Assembly: GCA_028023455.1 (NCBI GenBank)
Contig: JAQFVV010012546.1
Coordinates: 2,348,081-2,412,080, forward strand
Source: Epiperipatus broadwayi
Lineage: Eukaryota; Onychophora; Udeonychophora; Euonychophora; Peripatidae
Length of the DNA: 64,000 nucleotides
Direction of reading: 5' to 3'
Under the pieces are notes generated by a model. The model was not told where the DNA came from. It did not search any database and worked only from the letters and a program-made list of their open reading frames with translations. This document shows, one piece after another, positions 1 to 11,649 of the stretch. The position numbers and the translations under genes are program-made. The stretch's first letter is position 1, and the number at the start of each line of letters is the position of its first letter.

Positions 1-610
1 GTCAATGTGTGAAGTATTTGAATATTATTTATTTATCCTTAAATGGGACAGTCTCTGATTAACGTTGACATAAGGAGAAATAAAATAGAACAAAATCACT
101 TTTCTCAATTCAATGTGTAATCAGTTTTTCTAATCAAAATACTTTTCAGCTATAGGCATGAGTTTCCATTAAAAATTGATGGCAATCATTCTTAATAAAT
201 GGAAATATTTAAATAAACCTATTTAAAGAATATATACTAAAGATAACTAACATAGTGAGTTCCCTATCTACATTTGACAGCCACATATTTCCTAACATTG
301 CTCTATTTATGACTTGTTTTTGTAAACATGAGTATTCAATGGTCATCAAATTGTAGCACCAAACTAATTTTTGATGAAATTTTATAGTATGAGAATTTTT
401 CTGTAAAAGTATACTTGAAAAATGTGGTTATTAGACAACCGTAATGCAATACAGTGCTTTGAACTGAAGAAAGCCAGTAGTTAGAAACTGGCATGAACAT
501 AAGCTTGGCACTACAATCTAGTATTCTGATGCCCATGCTTATATGAATTTTTTTATGAGTAAAGTAATGGAAGATACCTTACTGCTCTCACTGTGCTTTT
601 ATTTAAACCA
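1..610. other. A+T-rich non-coding stretch
   Basis: Only short random open frames are present. I see no domain, repeat boundary, splice-site pair or tRNA-like signal that I can support. Confidence 0.5.
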
Positions 611-625
611 TTAAAATTCATATAT

Positions 626-745
626 AAACAAGGCAAAACTCTCCATACAGTAGTGCAACCCTGTGACAACCAGAGTAATCAATGGATGCCAGAAGGTTTT
701 TGCATAAAATCCCTATCTAATAGTGATCATGTGATGCTTAATGGT
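626..745 (+). mobile_element. HPR hairpin retroposon, internally deleted copy
   Basis: The copy opens with the family head (AAACAAGGCAAAACTC), runs through the left-arm text as far as the 'cccTATCTA' block, then jumps straight to the family tail (GTGATCATGTGATG...GGTTTAA). Both ribozyme and right arm are missing. It is flanked by a perfect 15-bp direct repeat, ttaaaattcatatat, at 611-625 and 746-760. A duplication that long, with a tail on one side only, points to target-primed insertion of an RNA copy. It encodes no protein; the 62-codon open frame across it is incidental. Confidence 0.8.
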
Positions 746-760
746 TTAAAATTCATATAT

Positions 761-3296
761 CCTATGAAATGGTCAATGTAAAAGCTAAAATTTTCTGAAT
801 CAATTAAAGCTGAGGAAAGTAAAAACATAATTTTATTTGGATTATTTGAAAGGATTTTTTCTGTTTAATTATCATTACCAGGTTTTCTGAACAACAGATT
901 ATATGGTTATTTGTGTTGCCTATTTGAATCATCAAATGTGCATCAAAATCATAGAGAGACAGAGAGAGATTTTAATCACTATTCAAAACTTGCACTTATT
1001 TTGAGGAAATACTATGCTCTATTTTTATTCATCTTAAAACAACATTTAAACAATTATTTGATTAAAAAATAAAAATATTTGTAGCACTCAATAACACAAT
1101 TATAATTTACATGCCAAGAATTAAAGTAAAAATATAACTGGTCTTTTATCATACATTTTAAAACCCATAATTCTCCTTACGATAGATGATTGATAAAGGA
1201 GTAGTTTGAAATATAGAACCAAGGTGTAAAACATCTATCCTAACCATTTTCAATAAGAGTTAATTACATTTAATTGCAAAATATTGCACATTTTAAGAGT
1301 GTCTTATCAAAGTCTCTGAAAAAATTCACAAACAAGTTTCCTTTATAGATGACTTCTTATTGCATTTGCATGAATTTATTAAATATGTAATTCATCAATA
1401 GTTAAAGTAAAATATATATAAAAATGGTATGTTTTAATGCCATTTGATAAGTATAAAATAATACAATATAATGTAATAATAGAATGCAACCAAATGCTAT
1501 AGTTTCATGGTGAATGACCTGTATCTAAAAGACCAAGTATGAATCACGCACCTTTGTTAAAATTTTATCTAAGGTTGTGATTCAGACTTCAAGTTTTAAA
1601 TACAGGTAACATGCCATTGAAATTGTTGCTCTTGGTTATATTCTATAATTATATGGATTTCATCTAGGTATTCATTCTTTAACTTAATATAATGTAAGTA
1701 TTGTAACTTAAAAAATAATCAAATGAATTATTACTCAGAAACTTATAAGAAGTTTATATGCATGAAGCTTCAGAGATAGATACGATCTATTGATATTTAT
1801 CTACAAAGCCATTTAACCATAGCCCCAAAGCTTAAATATTCTCCAATCAATTATTGTATAAAACATTTAAATTCAAAACAAAAGTGGAATAAGCAAAAAA
1901 AAACAAAAACAAAATTTTAATATATTTTTATGTTTTTTTTTTAGTAATTATTAGATAAATTTATATTTAATTCAATGCTCTTATTGCTTCCTATTGCATA
2001 AGGGTAATGCACCACATCTGCGATGCCTATAACCTGAATTCAAATCCAGTTGGATAAAGCATGAGCAGTTTTTGAATTCCACTCAAACAGAAAGATTTTA
2101 GAATAGATATATAGTTAGTTCATTATTAAATGGCATTAGCTGTTTTTGGAAAAGTGGGTAAAGCAAGAGTAAAAAGTCGATCCAACCATCAACAAGTTGA
2201 AATTGACAAATTTGGAAAGCAGTTGCTTTTCTGAAACATTTTTTCTATTTTATTGAAAAGATTTATGTCAGTGATCGAATATTTAAGACTTGTTTTATCT
2301 TTTTTATTCTACATAACTTTCATGTGAAAAGTTTTAAAAATTATTACATTTGGCTCATTAGAAATAATTATAATAGAATAATAGTATCATTCTTGTATAG
2401 ACATCCATGTGACTATAACCCAAAATGACAAATATTTCGCTTTAAATGTATATTATAAATATAAGTATAGCACAGTCGTTTTAAAAATTAATTTTGTTAA
2501 TTTTTTTTATCTTAAAAAATTATAAATTAAAAGTTAATGAGCATTTAAATTTCTAAAAGAAAAGAAAAATATCTCTCTGCATGTAGTTTCTTTCTTCAAA
2601 GCAAAACAAAGGCAAATTATACATGGTCTTTACTTTTGTTTACTTCATTAGCATACTTTGTTAAGAATGATTATATTTACTTAATCATATAAAAGTACTA
2701 TTATTCCATTTTTTAAGATTTAAAAAATATACTTAAACATGATTTGAAATTAGAAATTATAATACAAAGCAAAAATTTTGAAAAATAATTATTAAAGCAA
2801 AATTAATTTCTTTGAGTGAATGCATAATATATGTATATAGGTATATATGTATATAAAGTTAAATCAAAGTGATTGTCCTAATAGGGCAAGAGAGGCTTTG
2901 CAACATATGACATTATCCCAGTAGTGAAAGCTGCACCATATTAGAATTGGTTTATTTATATTTATAGACAACACACCATAACATCTGTTTAAGCTAATAA
3001 TAAATAACTCATTTACTGATCATTTCTCAATGTCTAGATGAGATGCGGTAGCTTGCTTCTACCATAAAGATATGAATTTATGAATATAGCAAGTGAAAGA
3101 TAATCATTGCATTATAAAACTCTCTTTCTTACTCACACACTTAAATATAAATAAATATTATGTGGTTTAAACTTATACAAATTATAATTTGAAATAGAAA
3201 AATTCTTATTTTCTAGCAAACTTTTGGCATATTGGCCTTACCTAGAGGCATACTGCAAGCTGATTGTAGTATAGTATTTAGTTATATAATTAATTT
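761..3296. other. A+T-rich non-coding stretch with minor hairpins
   Basis: No coding signal is visible. A small imperfect hairpin (arms TGAATCACGCACCTT / AAGGTTGTGATTCA) lies near 1530-1586, and a tRNA-like relic near 1985-2070 is listed separately. The rest is homopolymer-rich sequence with short TA runs. Confidence 0.45.
1985..2070 (+). repeat. possible tRNA-derived SINE relic
   Basis: A box-B-like motif (AATTCAAATCC) follows, by a tRNA-like distance, a region that could be a decayed box A (TAAGGGTAATGCACC). Similar box-B relics on the minus strand occur near 35.15, 37.2 and 38.95 kb. No TSD is visible, so the identification rests on the internal promoter-like boxes alone. Confidence 0.3.
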
Positions 3297-3426
3297 TGAG
3301 AATGTGTGCATAAAATGTGATAGTAGGGACCTCTACAGGTCTTAATCACAAGCTTATGTTTTGGAAGCTTGTGGTTAAAACCTGTAGAGGTCACTACTAT
3401 CGCATTTTTATGTGCACATTCTTGAG
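3297..3426. repeat. 130-bp foldback (hairpin) element
   Basis: Two arms of roughly 58 bp are near-perfect reverse complements around a short loop (ATGTTTT). They start at GAATGTGTGCATAAAA and end at TTTTATGTGCACATTC. The inner block ACCTCTACAGGT is itself close to palindromic. There is no open frame, and the family could not be assigned. It is probably a small non-autonomous foldback element or a fossil inverted duplication. Confidence 0.7.
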
Positions 3427-4197
3427 GTTACAGCCTTAGTAAATATTATTTACTTAATCAATGTGTGTTTAAATAAATTTATAATTATAATTAATTTTGG
3501 TAAAGTAAATTTTATATGATTAATTCCAATTTGTTTTATGACATATAAAGTAATATGTGATATAAATATATATATATATTTAAATATTAATAATTGAATG
3601 GAATTTCTCTGTGTATTTTTGTAAATTTCTCTTATGGTATAATAAAGCAAAGTCATTATTAAAAACTGGCACTTTAAGCTAAAATCATGCCATCCACCAA
3701 AACTTTTTTAAATCATATATGAATTCACTTTTACCTTATTACAAAAATATCCAGAGAAATCCCATTAAATTATTGACAATTGAATGTATAAACCCATGAA
3801 AAGTCTCCTAATTAAAAATGTATAACTTTTAATGGAATAATTTTATTATGAAGAAGATTAGCATTGCTGAGGTACTACTACATTGTACTTTTTGTATACC
3901 AGAAATATGATGATAAAAAAGGGAACTGCTGCTTAAAAATTAACATTCACTTGAATTTTTGTAATACTTAGCTGAAAAACATTACTCCTTGAAAATTCAT
4001 ATGATTTATCAAAATATGGTATAACAGTAAAAAAAAAACAAAAGAAATATTTTTTTTCTGTTTATATAATGAAGATAAATATTAATATTAGAATTGTATA
4101 CTTTTTACATTATATTTTCTACAGAATTATGACATTTTGCAAGCCATATTTTTCCTAAAAATAAATTGTAATCAGAAGACATATTTTTACATCTAAC
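3427..4197. other. A+T-rich non-coding stretch
   Basis: Only A+T-rich sequence and short TA runs are visible; the frame at 3450-3656 on the minus strand has low-complexity composition and no recognisable motif. Confidence 0.5.
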
Positions 4198-4210
4198 AAG
4201 AATAATATAA

Positions 4211-5221
4211 AACAAGGCAAAACTCTCAATACAGTAGTGCCACTCAGTAACACAGGGTGACACTACTGTATGGATGCAGATGTATGGACAGCAAAAGAGG
4301 CAATTCAAGGAGAAATGGGATGGTCAAGTTTTCATATGAGAGATGCAAAAAGTAAAATGAAAATGTTTGGTAGATTGCAGTTTATGGATAATAAAAGAAT
4401 AGCAAAAATAGTATTTAATTGGGTTATGAGTAAAGGGCATGTAACAAGATGGGTGAGAAAGGTAATGTGGTATGCAAAAGATTTGGATAAAGAATTTATA
4501 TCAGTATATTTATACAAAAGATGGGATGATTGTGTTAAGAGGATTGTTGAGTGTTATAGTAGTAAGGAATGGGATAAAAGAATAGATTTATTAATAAATA
4601 ATAGGGATTTAGAGAGATGGAGAAATAGTATGGAGAGTAAAAAGAGTTTAAATATATATAGAAATAAACAGAATATTAGGTGTGAGTTAATATATGATAA
4701 TAGTAAGGAAAGTAGTTTATTGTTTAAGGCTCGAATGGGATCTTTAGCTACAAAAGAATATACATGTAAATGGAAAAATATGGGTGATTTATTTTGTAAA
4801 TTATGTAAGGAAGGAATAGAAAATATTAGGCATTTGTTAATTAAATGTAAATGCTTGAAAACAGAAAGGTTACATATAATGAAGTTATGGAAGAATAAAT
4901 ATGAAAAAAGTGATTATACAGAAAGTGAATTATTGGTTTTTATGATGGGTTTAAAAAAAGATATGGGGATTTAGATATAAAGACCATAGAGCTGACAAAG
5001 ATTATGTTGTAGAAAAGGGATAGAGCAGAATATGGAAAAACTTAAGAGTGGGGAATGGAAAATTAAGTGGCTAACAGGTTTATCTGGGCATAATTGCTGT
5101 GATATTCTTCACCTTGTTTAAGGAGAAGCCACAGTACATCACATCACATCACATTACATTATATCCTTGTTTAATAACAATTATGTGCTAGTATAAGAGA
5201 TCATGTGATGTTTAGTGGTTT
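4211..5221 (+). mobile_element. Chimeric retroposon: HPR head + LINE-A 3' end + HPR tail
   Basis: One 13-bp direct repeat, aagaataatataa, flanks the whole unit (4198-4210 and 5222-5234). Inside are, in order: the HPR head and a shortened hairpin (about 4211-4268); a 5'-truncated LINE-A coding segment and its (CATCA)n end (about 4266-5160); and the HPR tail ending GATGTTTAGTGGTTTAA. The head-LINE join has short shared sequence (TGTATGGA in both partners). Because only the outer duplication is seen, the simplest reading is a single insertion of an RNA or cDNA already made chimeric by template switching. A LINE insertion into an older HPR followed by deletions is the alternative. Confidence 0.7.
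4270..5044 (+). pseudogene. LINE-A reverse transcriptase ORF, C-terminal end (frameshifted)
   Basis: The 234-codon open frame matches the region downstream of the reverse transcriptase domain in non-LTR retrotransposons. An early MGWSSFHMRDAKSK...GRLQFMDNKR block resembles the thumb/connection region. Near residues 178-193, CKLCKEGIENIRHLLIKC forms the C-x2-C...H-x4-C zinc-binding motif typical of LINE C-termini. Compared with the related copy at 51.1 kb, a 1-bp deletion near 4955-4965 ends the frame early at 4974; the remaining C-terminus continues in another frame to about 5044. The catalytic RT core is absent (5' truncation). The ATG at 4270 is simply the first methionine after the join, not a natural start. 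Confidence 0.8.
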
Positions 5222-5234
5222 AAGAATAATATAA

Positions 5235-6480
5235 CTTTTGAATGAAATTAAAACAATTACTTTTTTGTTTTATTTTGTTTTGTTTGAAAATGAACTTTTA
5301 GTTTAGAATTAACAATGTTTTAATTTTAACTGTTATTCAGAATTACAAATAACTATTCACACATTACATTTTTGTTTTGCTAAATCGTAAAATAAATCAT
5401 AATAAAAATTAAGAATTCTTTGTATCTTTTATTAAATACTAGAAAAATGAGAAAAAAATGGCTGCTTTGTAATATTTTTTCAATTTTTATTTTGAAGATA
5501 AATACATTTATCATTAAAATTGTAAACTTTTTAATTTTACATTTTGTATATAATTAAAAAAACATATTTTCAATTCATAAAAGAATATTTGGAAGACATT
5601 TTCAGATCAAAATAGTTTTCATTATTTTTATTTATATATATTTGTTTGTTTGTTTGAAAATGAACTTTTAGTATAGAATCTTTTTATTTTATCTGTCATT
5701 CGAAACTGTGAATAAATAAATATTCATATAGCTTATGGATAAGTTAATATTTATCATAAAAGTATATTATGTAGATGATATTGATTTATCCTATTAGGTT
5801 AAAAAGATCATGGATTATGTATAGTAAGTACTTAGAAACTAAAAACTATCACAATTTTTTAATTTCTTTCTTTCTTTTTTTTTTTTTTTTTAAAAGGAAC
5901 TTTTAGCATAAGATCTTCATTGGTTAGATTTTAGTGGTCGTACAAAATTGCTTATAATTATACAAAAATGCAGATAAATTAAACTTCATAAATGAGTATG
6001 ATGTAGATACAATACTCTTTGACTTGATATTGTTAAAATGAAGTTGGCACATTAGAAGCTGCCTCTATATTTATCTGATGGGTTTTGTTTTAAAAATGAA
6101 ACTTTAGAAAAGATTTGAATTTTTTTTTTAGATATTGTATACAATTGAAAATTAATGTCTTACAGATATCCACACTGCATGCTGTTAAACAGATTTTAAT
6201 CTGATTAATTAACTATTCTTAGCATTATGCTAATTGGAGTCTATTAATATTTTTGCAATCATTTGGACCTTAAATTCATGCAGTTTGGACTGATATTATA
6301 TATATAAATTGCTTCATTCTATTTTTTAAAAACTATTTATTACTGAACTAAGTTAATATGACCAATTTTACTTTTTATATATATTACATCAACTTACCAA
6401 CATTTTCATTATTTAATGTAATGTTTGTTAAAGCATCATCTTTAATGATATTTTGGAAATTTGTCTGAAACACAGAAATA
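5235..6480. repeat. degenerate long-period tandem-like repeats
   Basis: A block reading roughly 'T-rich tract, GAACTTTTAG-ATA-AGAATC/T' recurs near 5275, 5640, 5885 and 6085, with further similarity in the following 50-60 bp in the first two. The spacing is irregular (about 200-365 bp) and identity is low, so this may be an old decayed tandem array or shared A+T bias. No coding content is seen. Confidence 0.3.
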
Positions 6481-6493
6481 AAAAACTATTTCA

Positions 6494-6597
6494 TTTCAGT
6501 CAAGCATTGGTGGTCAAGAGGTCAGCACAGCTGCCTTACAAGCAGTTGTTCTGGGCTAGCAGGTTTGCTTCCCAGCCGATGCTATGACACAGGAAAA
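6494..6597 (+). mobile_element. tRNA-derived SINE copy 1 (SINE-T)
   Basis: A complete short SINE. A box-A-like TGGTCAAGAGGT and box-B-like CAGGTTTGCTTCCC lie inside a tRNA(Ser/Leu)-like body with a CTTACAAGCAG hairpin, followed by GATGCTATGACACA and a poly(A) end. A perfect 13-bp TSD, aaaaactatttca, lies at 6481-6493 and 6598-6610. Eight members occur in the window. Confidence 0.85.
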
Positions 6598-6610
6598 AAA
6601 AACTATTTCA

Positions 6611-6886
6611 ATGAGGGAAATATCTCCTGCAGAAATGATGTTGCTTAAGTAAACTCTACCCCTCCATGGACAAGGACTTCAGAATTTCTCTCCTTGTAAA
6701 TCACTGAAGTATAGTAGAATGTTCAAACCTTGTTTGGTTTTTATCGATTGGCAGAATGTGTAATTCCTATTTTTCATTATAAAGTACTGTAATCCAAATT
6801 TATTGATCTCACCTTCTGTTTGTATCATCCGTTTACTTGTATTCACTGTTCCGTAATAAAATTTTTATATGTATAAAAAAAAAAAA
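6611..6886 (+). mobile_element. possible 3' end of a poly(A)-tailed retrocopy
   Basis: This segment is less A+T-rich than its surroundings and ends with AATAAA (near 6857), followed about 20 bp later by a run of twelve A. That layout is expected of a reverse-transcribed mRNA or LINE 3' end. No coding frame or TSD could be established, and the left border is unknown. Confidence 0.3.
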
Positions 6887-7802
6887 CCATCAGTATAAGG
6901 CAAAACATTATAAATATGCATTTTAAAATGCAGAAATAAATACATTATAATAATTTCTTATAAAACTAATTAAAAACAGATTTAAAGATAAGATAAGTAG
7001 TACTCTAAAACTAGGTTTTATAAAATTCAAGTACATTTTTTTGGAAATAATGATTTATAAGATAAGCTTTTTTATTTTGTGCCATTAAAGATTTTTGTCT
7101 ATTTAAAAAAAAAAAAAATAGTTTTTTTAAAATATTATATTTTATATATTTATTTTGTGTATTTTATATTATATATGAGTATGTGGTGGTTGGATTTGCT
7201 TTTTTTTATTATTTCTATATTTTTGACAACTTTCTAAAATATAATCCTAGTTTTTGCCAATAAAGATTATATTTAAAAATCTAAATATATTATGTGGAAT
7301 TAATATACATAAAATTGTTATTTTTAAATTAGTTCAGTAATTAGTAAAAACAAAAAAATAGTAGAGATTATATATTAAGATATTTATTAATTGGAAGAGA
7401 TTAATGTATCTGTCAGTTGCTCAGAAAGTCAAATGCCATTTGAACAATAATGTGACAAAATGAGTACAATAGCTCTATTAGTTGAGATATAAATTTTGTT
7501 TAATTAAACCTTTAGTACATATGTTTACCACTTTTACCTGTGCATCAAATTGCATAGGAGAAATGCTTTAAAATGAAATTTTATAAAGTTAATAAAACAT
7601 TTTTTGACAAAGCTTGTAAAAAATTTGAGATGAAAACATTGAATAATAAAAATTATGAGATTTTAGCATTAGATGCAAACATTATACTAATTTTAAATAT
7701 TTGGAAAATTTGTTCACTGATGGAATAGCAAATGATGAGTAGAATAATTGAAAGAAAGCCAAAGTTTCTGGATTAATTTATAAAAAAATATATATATTGT
7801 GT
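6887..7802. other. A+T-rich non-coding stretch
   Basis: Homopolymer and TA-rich sequence only; nothing else that I can support. Confidence 0.45.
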
Positions 7803-8360
7803 TAGAGATTTAAAATATTTTCTCAACCACACTTATTAATTAAGAGCTTGTTTGAGCTATTGGTATGCTCTCTGTATTGCATTTTTGTAATTACAAGCTT
7901 ATTAAAAGTAATTCCACATTATATATGACTTGACTTTTTTGATTATTATAATTTTGCCTTTAAGGCTTTGGCTATGCTGAGGCTATTAAAATATGGTGAT
8001 CTGAATTTAATTCAGTCCCATATAGCTATTTAAATTAGATAGCTGGATTTAAAGACATTTTCATGTCCAAAAATTTCAGAGTTTCTACTTAAATATATGT
8101 ATAAAATAAGTGCTGAGGTTTGAGTTGATATTTTGCCTCTAGTGTCCGAATATTCTAGCTTTCCACTGATGTGAGCCATAAGCTCAAAAACAGTTGCTCT
8201 GGAGATGAGATTGTTCTGGATAGAGATTTTAAATATTTTCTCAACCGCACTTATTAATTAAGAGCTTTTTGAGCTATTGGTACGCCCTCTGTATTGTATT
8301 TTTGTACTTACAAGCTTATTAAAAGTAATGTCACATTATATATTATTTGCTTTTTTGATT
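7803..8360. repeat. pair of ~140-bp direct repeats
   Basis: The segments at about 7803-7945 and 8221-8360 share the order TTTTCTCAACC(A/G)CACTTATTAATTAA, GAGCTATTGGTA, CTCTGTATTG and ACAAGCTTATTAAAAGTAAT, with roughly 90% identity by eye. The roughly 275 bp between them carries no recognisable gene. A local duplication, or two copies of one unrecognised element in the same orientation, would explain it. Confidence 0.7.
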
Positions 8361-8810
8361 ACTGTGTTATAATAATTGTAGATAAAATATCTAGATAATA
8401 TTTCACACTATCATTTTCTCTCTAAATATTGTTTTTATTATAAGAACCAAACTTATTTTCTGTATCATGCATATAGTATATATTTCCATTTTGACCATAT
8501 TTAATAGATATTTCTTTTCCTAGCTATCTTCATTCCCATTATCTAATAAATAGCTGCAAATGTAACTGGTGGAATAAATAAACTTTGAAAAGAACAATAT
8601 AATCTGGTCAAAATGTCAGTGAAATGTGTAATTAGATGCTATATACACTCTAAAACAAGATTTTAAAGGAAAATGAATATGTAAATTGTTATTTATTTAT
8701 TGGAAATAACATTCCATTTTTGAAAGAGAAAAATAAGAAATATTGATTCATTAAATAGCTCAAAAAATTATAATGATACTTTTAGCATAAGTATTTTTTC
8801 AATTACAAAG

Positions 8811-8904
8811 CAGAAATATATATATATATAGCAATGGACATTCCTTTTTTTTTATTGCAGAAATATATATATATATAGCAATGGACATTCCTTTTTTTTT
8901 ATTG
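8811..8904. repeat. 47-bp unit duplicated in tandem
   Basis: Two adjacent, essentially identical units each contain CAGAAATATATA, TAGCAATGGACATTCC and a T tract. A recent slippage or replication duplication is likely. Confidence 0.85.
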
Positions 8905-9349
8905 AATTGAGGCTATCAAAAAATGATATTATGAATTCTTAGATGTATGAAATACTAAAAAATATGAAAAGATATAACACGTGTGCGTAAGAATAACATT
9001 ATTTGCAAAATTCAAAATTATAATATAGATTTTTTTCTCTACAAAACACATGTTGGATTTCATTTAATTGGTTCTTCATATTTAAAAAAGGTATTTTAAA
9101 ACTTCCAGTTAAGAATTTTATTCATTTGCATAATGACTATTAATATATGCCTACTTAGCTATTTTATTTTAAATGGAAACATTTTGATTCCAAAGAATAA
9201 AGTCCTAACTCCACTTTATAATTGAACATAATATCAGCTACATAGGATATTAGACTAATAACATTTATAGCACAAAAATAAAATGAGCATAAGGTATAAA
9301 CATAAAAAGATATGAATATAATCATCTATCACCATTCTCAAACAATTAG
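8905..9349. other. A+T-rich non-coding stretch
   Basis: No gene, tRNA-like motif or clear repeat border is visible. Confidence 0.45.
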
Positions 9350-9710
9350 CAATACCAAACTCTTCATACAGTAGTGCCACCCAGTGCAAGCCTTACTAAT
9401 CAATAGATACCAGAAGGTTTGGGATAAAAACCCAATTTAGTGCATATTAATCCAATACCCCCAGATGAGTTCCTATTTTTTGGCTTTCATCAGTAAGAAG
9501 CTTTGGTTCTGAGAGTGCTGCATTTAGATCTAATGATCTAATGCAACCCTCTAGCAGCTTATTGGATGAGTAGGCACTAGATGAGGATTTTTTGCACAAA
9601 CCTTTCTGCCTCCATTAATTAGCAAGGCTTGTACTGAATGGCACATTTGCGATTGGTAATAAGAGCTTGGGTGAGCATGGGAGTGATGATCATGTGACAT
9701 TTACAAACTA
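9350..9710 (+). mobile_element. HPR copy 3, diverged
   Basis: The family text is recognisable from the head (CCAAACTCTTCATACAGTAG) through the GGATCTAATGCAACCCTC block to a right-arm fragment and a tail (GATCATGTGACATTTA). The ribozyme core is eroded (the minus-strand core reads CTGATGA, then GAACTC instead of GAAAC). TSDs are not clear. This is an older copy. Confidence 0.65.
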
Positions 9711-10609
9711 AATGACCATTTTAACTCTAAGAGAAAAAAATTAAATGCTTTAAATATGAGTTTGGTAATGAACATACAAAATAATATTTGAATCACAAAT
9801 GCATTCATATACAAAACATACTACCCATTTTTCTGTTTATATGATATTTTGTAATGTTATCTTTAAACCTTGGCAAAAATATAATATAATGAAGCAGAAA
9901 AGAAAATTAGAAATTACCAAGAATACCAAGAAAGAAGTAAATGATTGACAGCAATAGTAATAATAAACAAAAATAGTAATCCATAGTGAATGTCTACACC
10001 ATTTTATATATTTGAAAATAGAAATGTGTCACATATTCAGAATATATAGATGTTGCCATTTATTCTATCACTCCTCTGATAAGGATTGCAATAACTTATT
10101 AATTAAAACTATTTTTGATTCTACGATATAAAATATGCCTTTTTAACGCTAAAACAAACAAAAATAATTTAAATTCAAATTGTGTATTATTTCGAAAAAT
10201 AGATCTGAAAAAGAAATCTCAAGAGTGTAAATGAATCTGTCAGAAATCCATTAGTGTTTGAATACTGAAGTTTCATTCTACAAATCCTCTGCTTATGTCA
10301 ATATTTATTAAGTTAACTTTTAATTAGCCTGTAATCTTAAACAAACAATTTCTTTTTCTTTCTTTTCTTTTTTGTGCCAAAATATATAGGTTTAATCTAA
10401 TTTTTAAGTATTGAATTCTTAAAAAATATATATGCTTTATTTTTAAATAAATTTCTATCATATTTATTAGATAATTTTAATTTTTTTGTTTTAAATAAAT
10501 TTATTTTTTAAAAAACCCTAAAAGTTTGTATATATAAAGAGTACCTTCACAAACCCTCTTTTTCCCATGGTTTGACATCATTTTGATAAAGACTAAGCTT
10601 TCATTAATT
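9711..10609. other. A+T-rich non-coding stretch
   Basis: Nothing beyond T-rich tracts and short open frames is visible. Confidence 0.45.
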
Positions 10610-10690
10610 TTGTTGTTAAAAGAGGTTGCCTTGACAACAGTTTGAGATTGGTGAGTGTTATTGATATTGGGATTGTCTAAGATATTACAG
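10610..10690 (+). repeat. single-arm relative of the 47.7-kb foldback
   Basis: AGAGGTTGCCTTGACAACAG, TTTGAGATTGGTGAGTGTTAT and GATATTGGGATTGTCTAAG match, in order, the outer part of the inverted arms at 47651-47993. Only one arm is present, so this is a partial copy of the same family. Confidence 0.6.
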
Positions 10691-11325
10691 GTTTTAATGA
10701 TTAAATGATATATGTATATATAGTTAAGATATATTAGGTATGATGGTTAAACAAAGTGAATGATTTGTTTCAATTCTTCTATTTTATTTTGTTAGTTGTG
10801 TTAAAATAGATAATTATTTAATTTTTTTCTCCAATATATACATATATATGTGTGAGCATATACTTCCCATTATTTATTAAAATAAACATTTATTACTTTT
10901 ATTATTTTTTATTTTATTAATTTCATGAATCATGTTAAAAGCTATTGACATATCAATACCATCTTGTTAGCCTAACCTTTGATTATATCATTGTTTAAGT
11001 TTAACTGCTCTTCATTAAATTTACCTTGTAACCTATGGTCTTTCATTATATATACATTAAAGAACAGTTTTCTGGTGTAGTGAAGGAAATATATCTTTTC
11101 ATGTTCATAGATTATACTTCATATCCTAGTAATTGGTTTGCCCTATTGTTGAAAATATCCAAGCAAGCTTAGTATTTTTTAGATATAATTTTATAAAAAA
11201 CTCAATTAACCAACTAATTATTAATTGATGAGAATCTAGAAATTTTTAACTAAAAATGAGGAAAAAATATAAAATTTTTCACGGATTGGTGGTTGACTAT
11301 TCTTATGTATGAGTAATATATATTT

Positions 11326-11640
11326 TTATTCTTTCTTAATGGAGATATGTAAAAGTGGATTTGATCGTGGACTATGTAAGGACCCAAAAATAACTGGAAT
11401 TGTTTTCTGGTTTGAATGCCTGTTGTATATACTTTTGCTGTTATATACTTCTTGCAGGAACCCTTCTGCATTAATCTGCCAAATAACATTGTCATGTAAA
11501 ATCATGCGGCCACATAGCACATTTTTTATAAAGTGTGTTTCACATATTATCAATGTTTTTATAATGGTTGATATGTTCAAACAATGTGAAATTCTGTTTT
11601 TGTTTAAAGAAAACAGTAAGATAAAAAGTTGTAATGCTTG
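11326..11640 (-). other. unexplained open region, minus strand
   Basis: Overlapping minus-strand frames (152 codons reading 11784 to 11326, plus 81 codons in another frame) lie in a patch that is less A+T-rich than its flanks. The minus-strand text between about 11390 and 11530 has a protein-like look (for example HDNVIWQINAEGFLQEVYNSK), but I do not recognise a family. It abuts the mariner relic, whose coding strand is plus, so the N-terminal half of the 152-codon frame is antisense shadow. It could be a second decayed element or chance. Confidence 0.25.
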
Positions 11641-11649
11641 AAACAAATT

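Noticed and set aside
4332-4517. Minus-strand frame at 4332-4517
   Set aside because: It is the antisense shadow of the LINE-A coding frame, which has clear family motifs on the plus strand.
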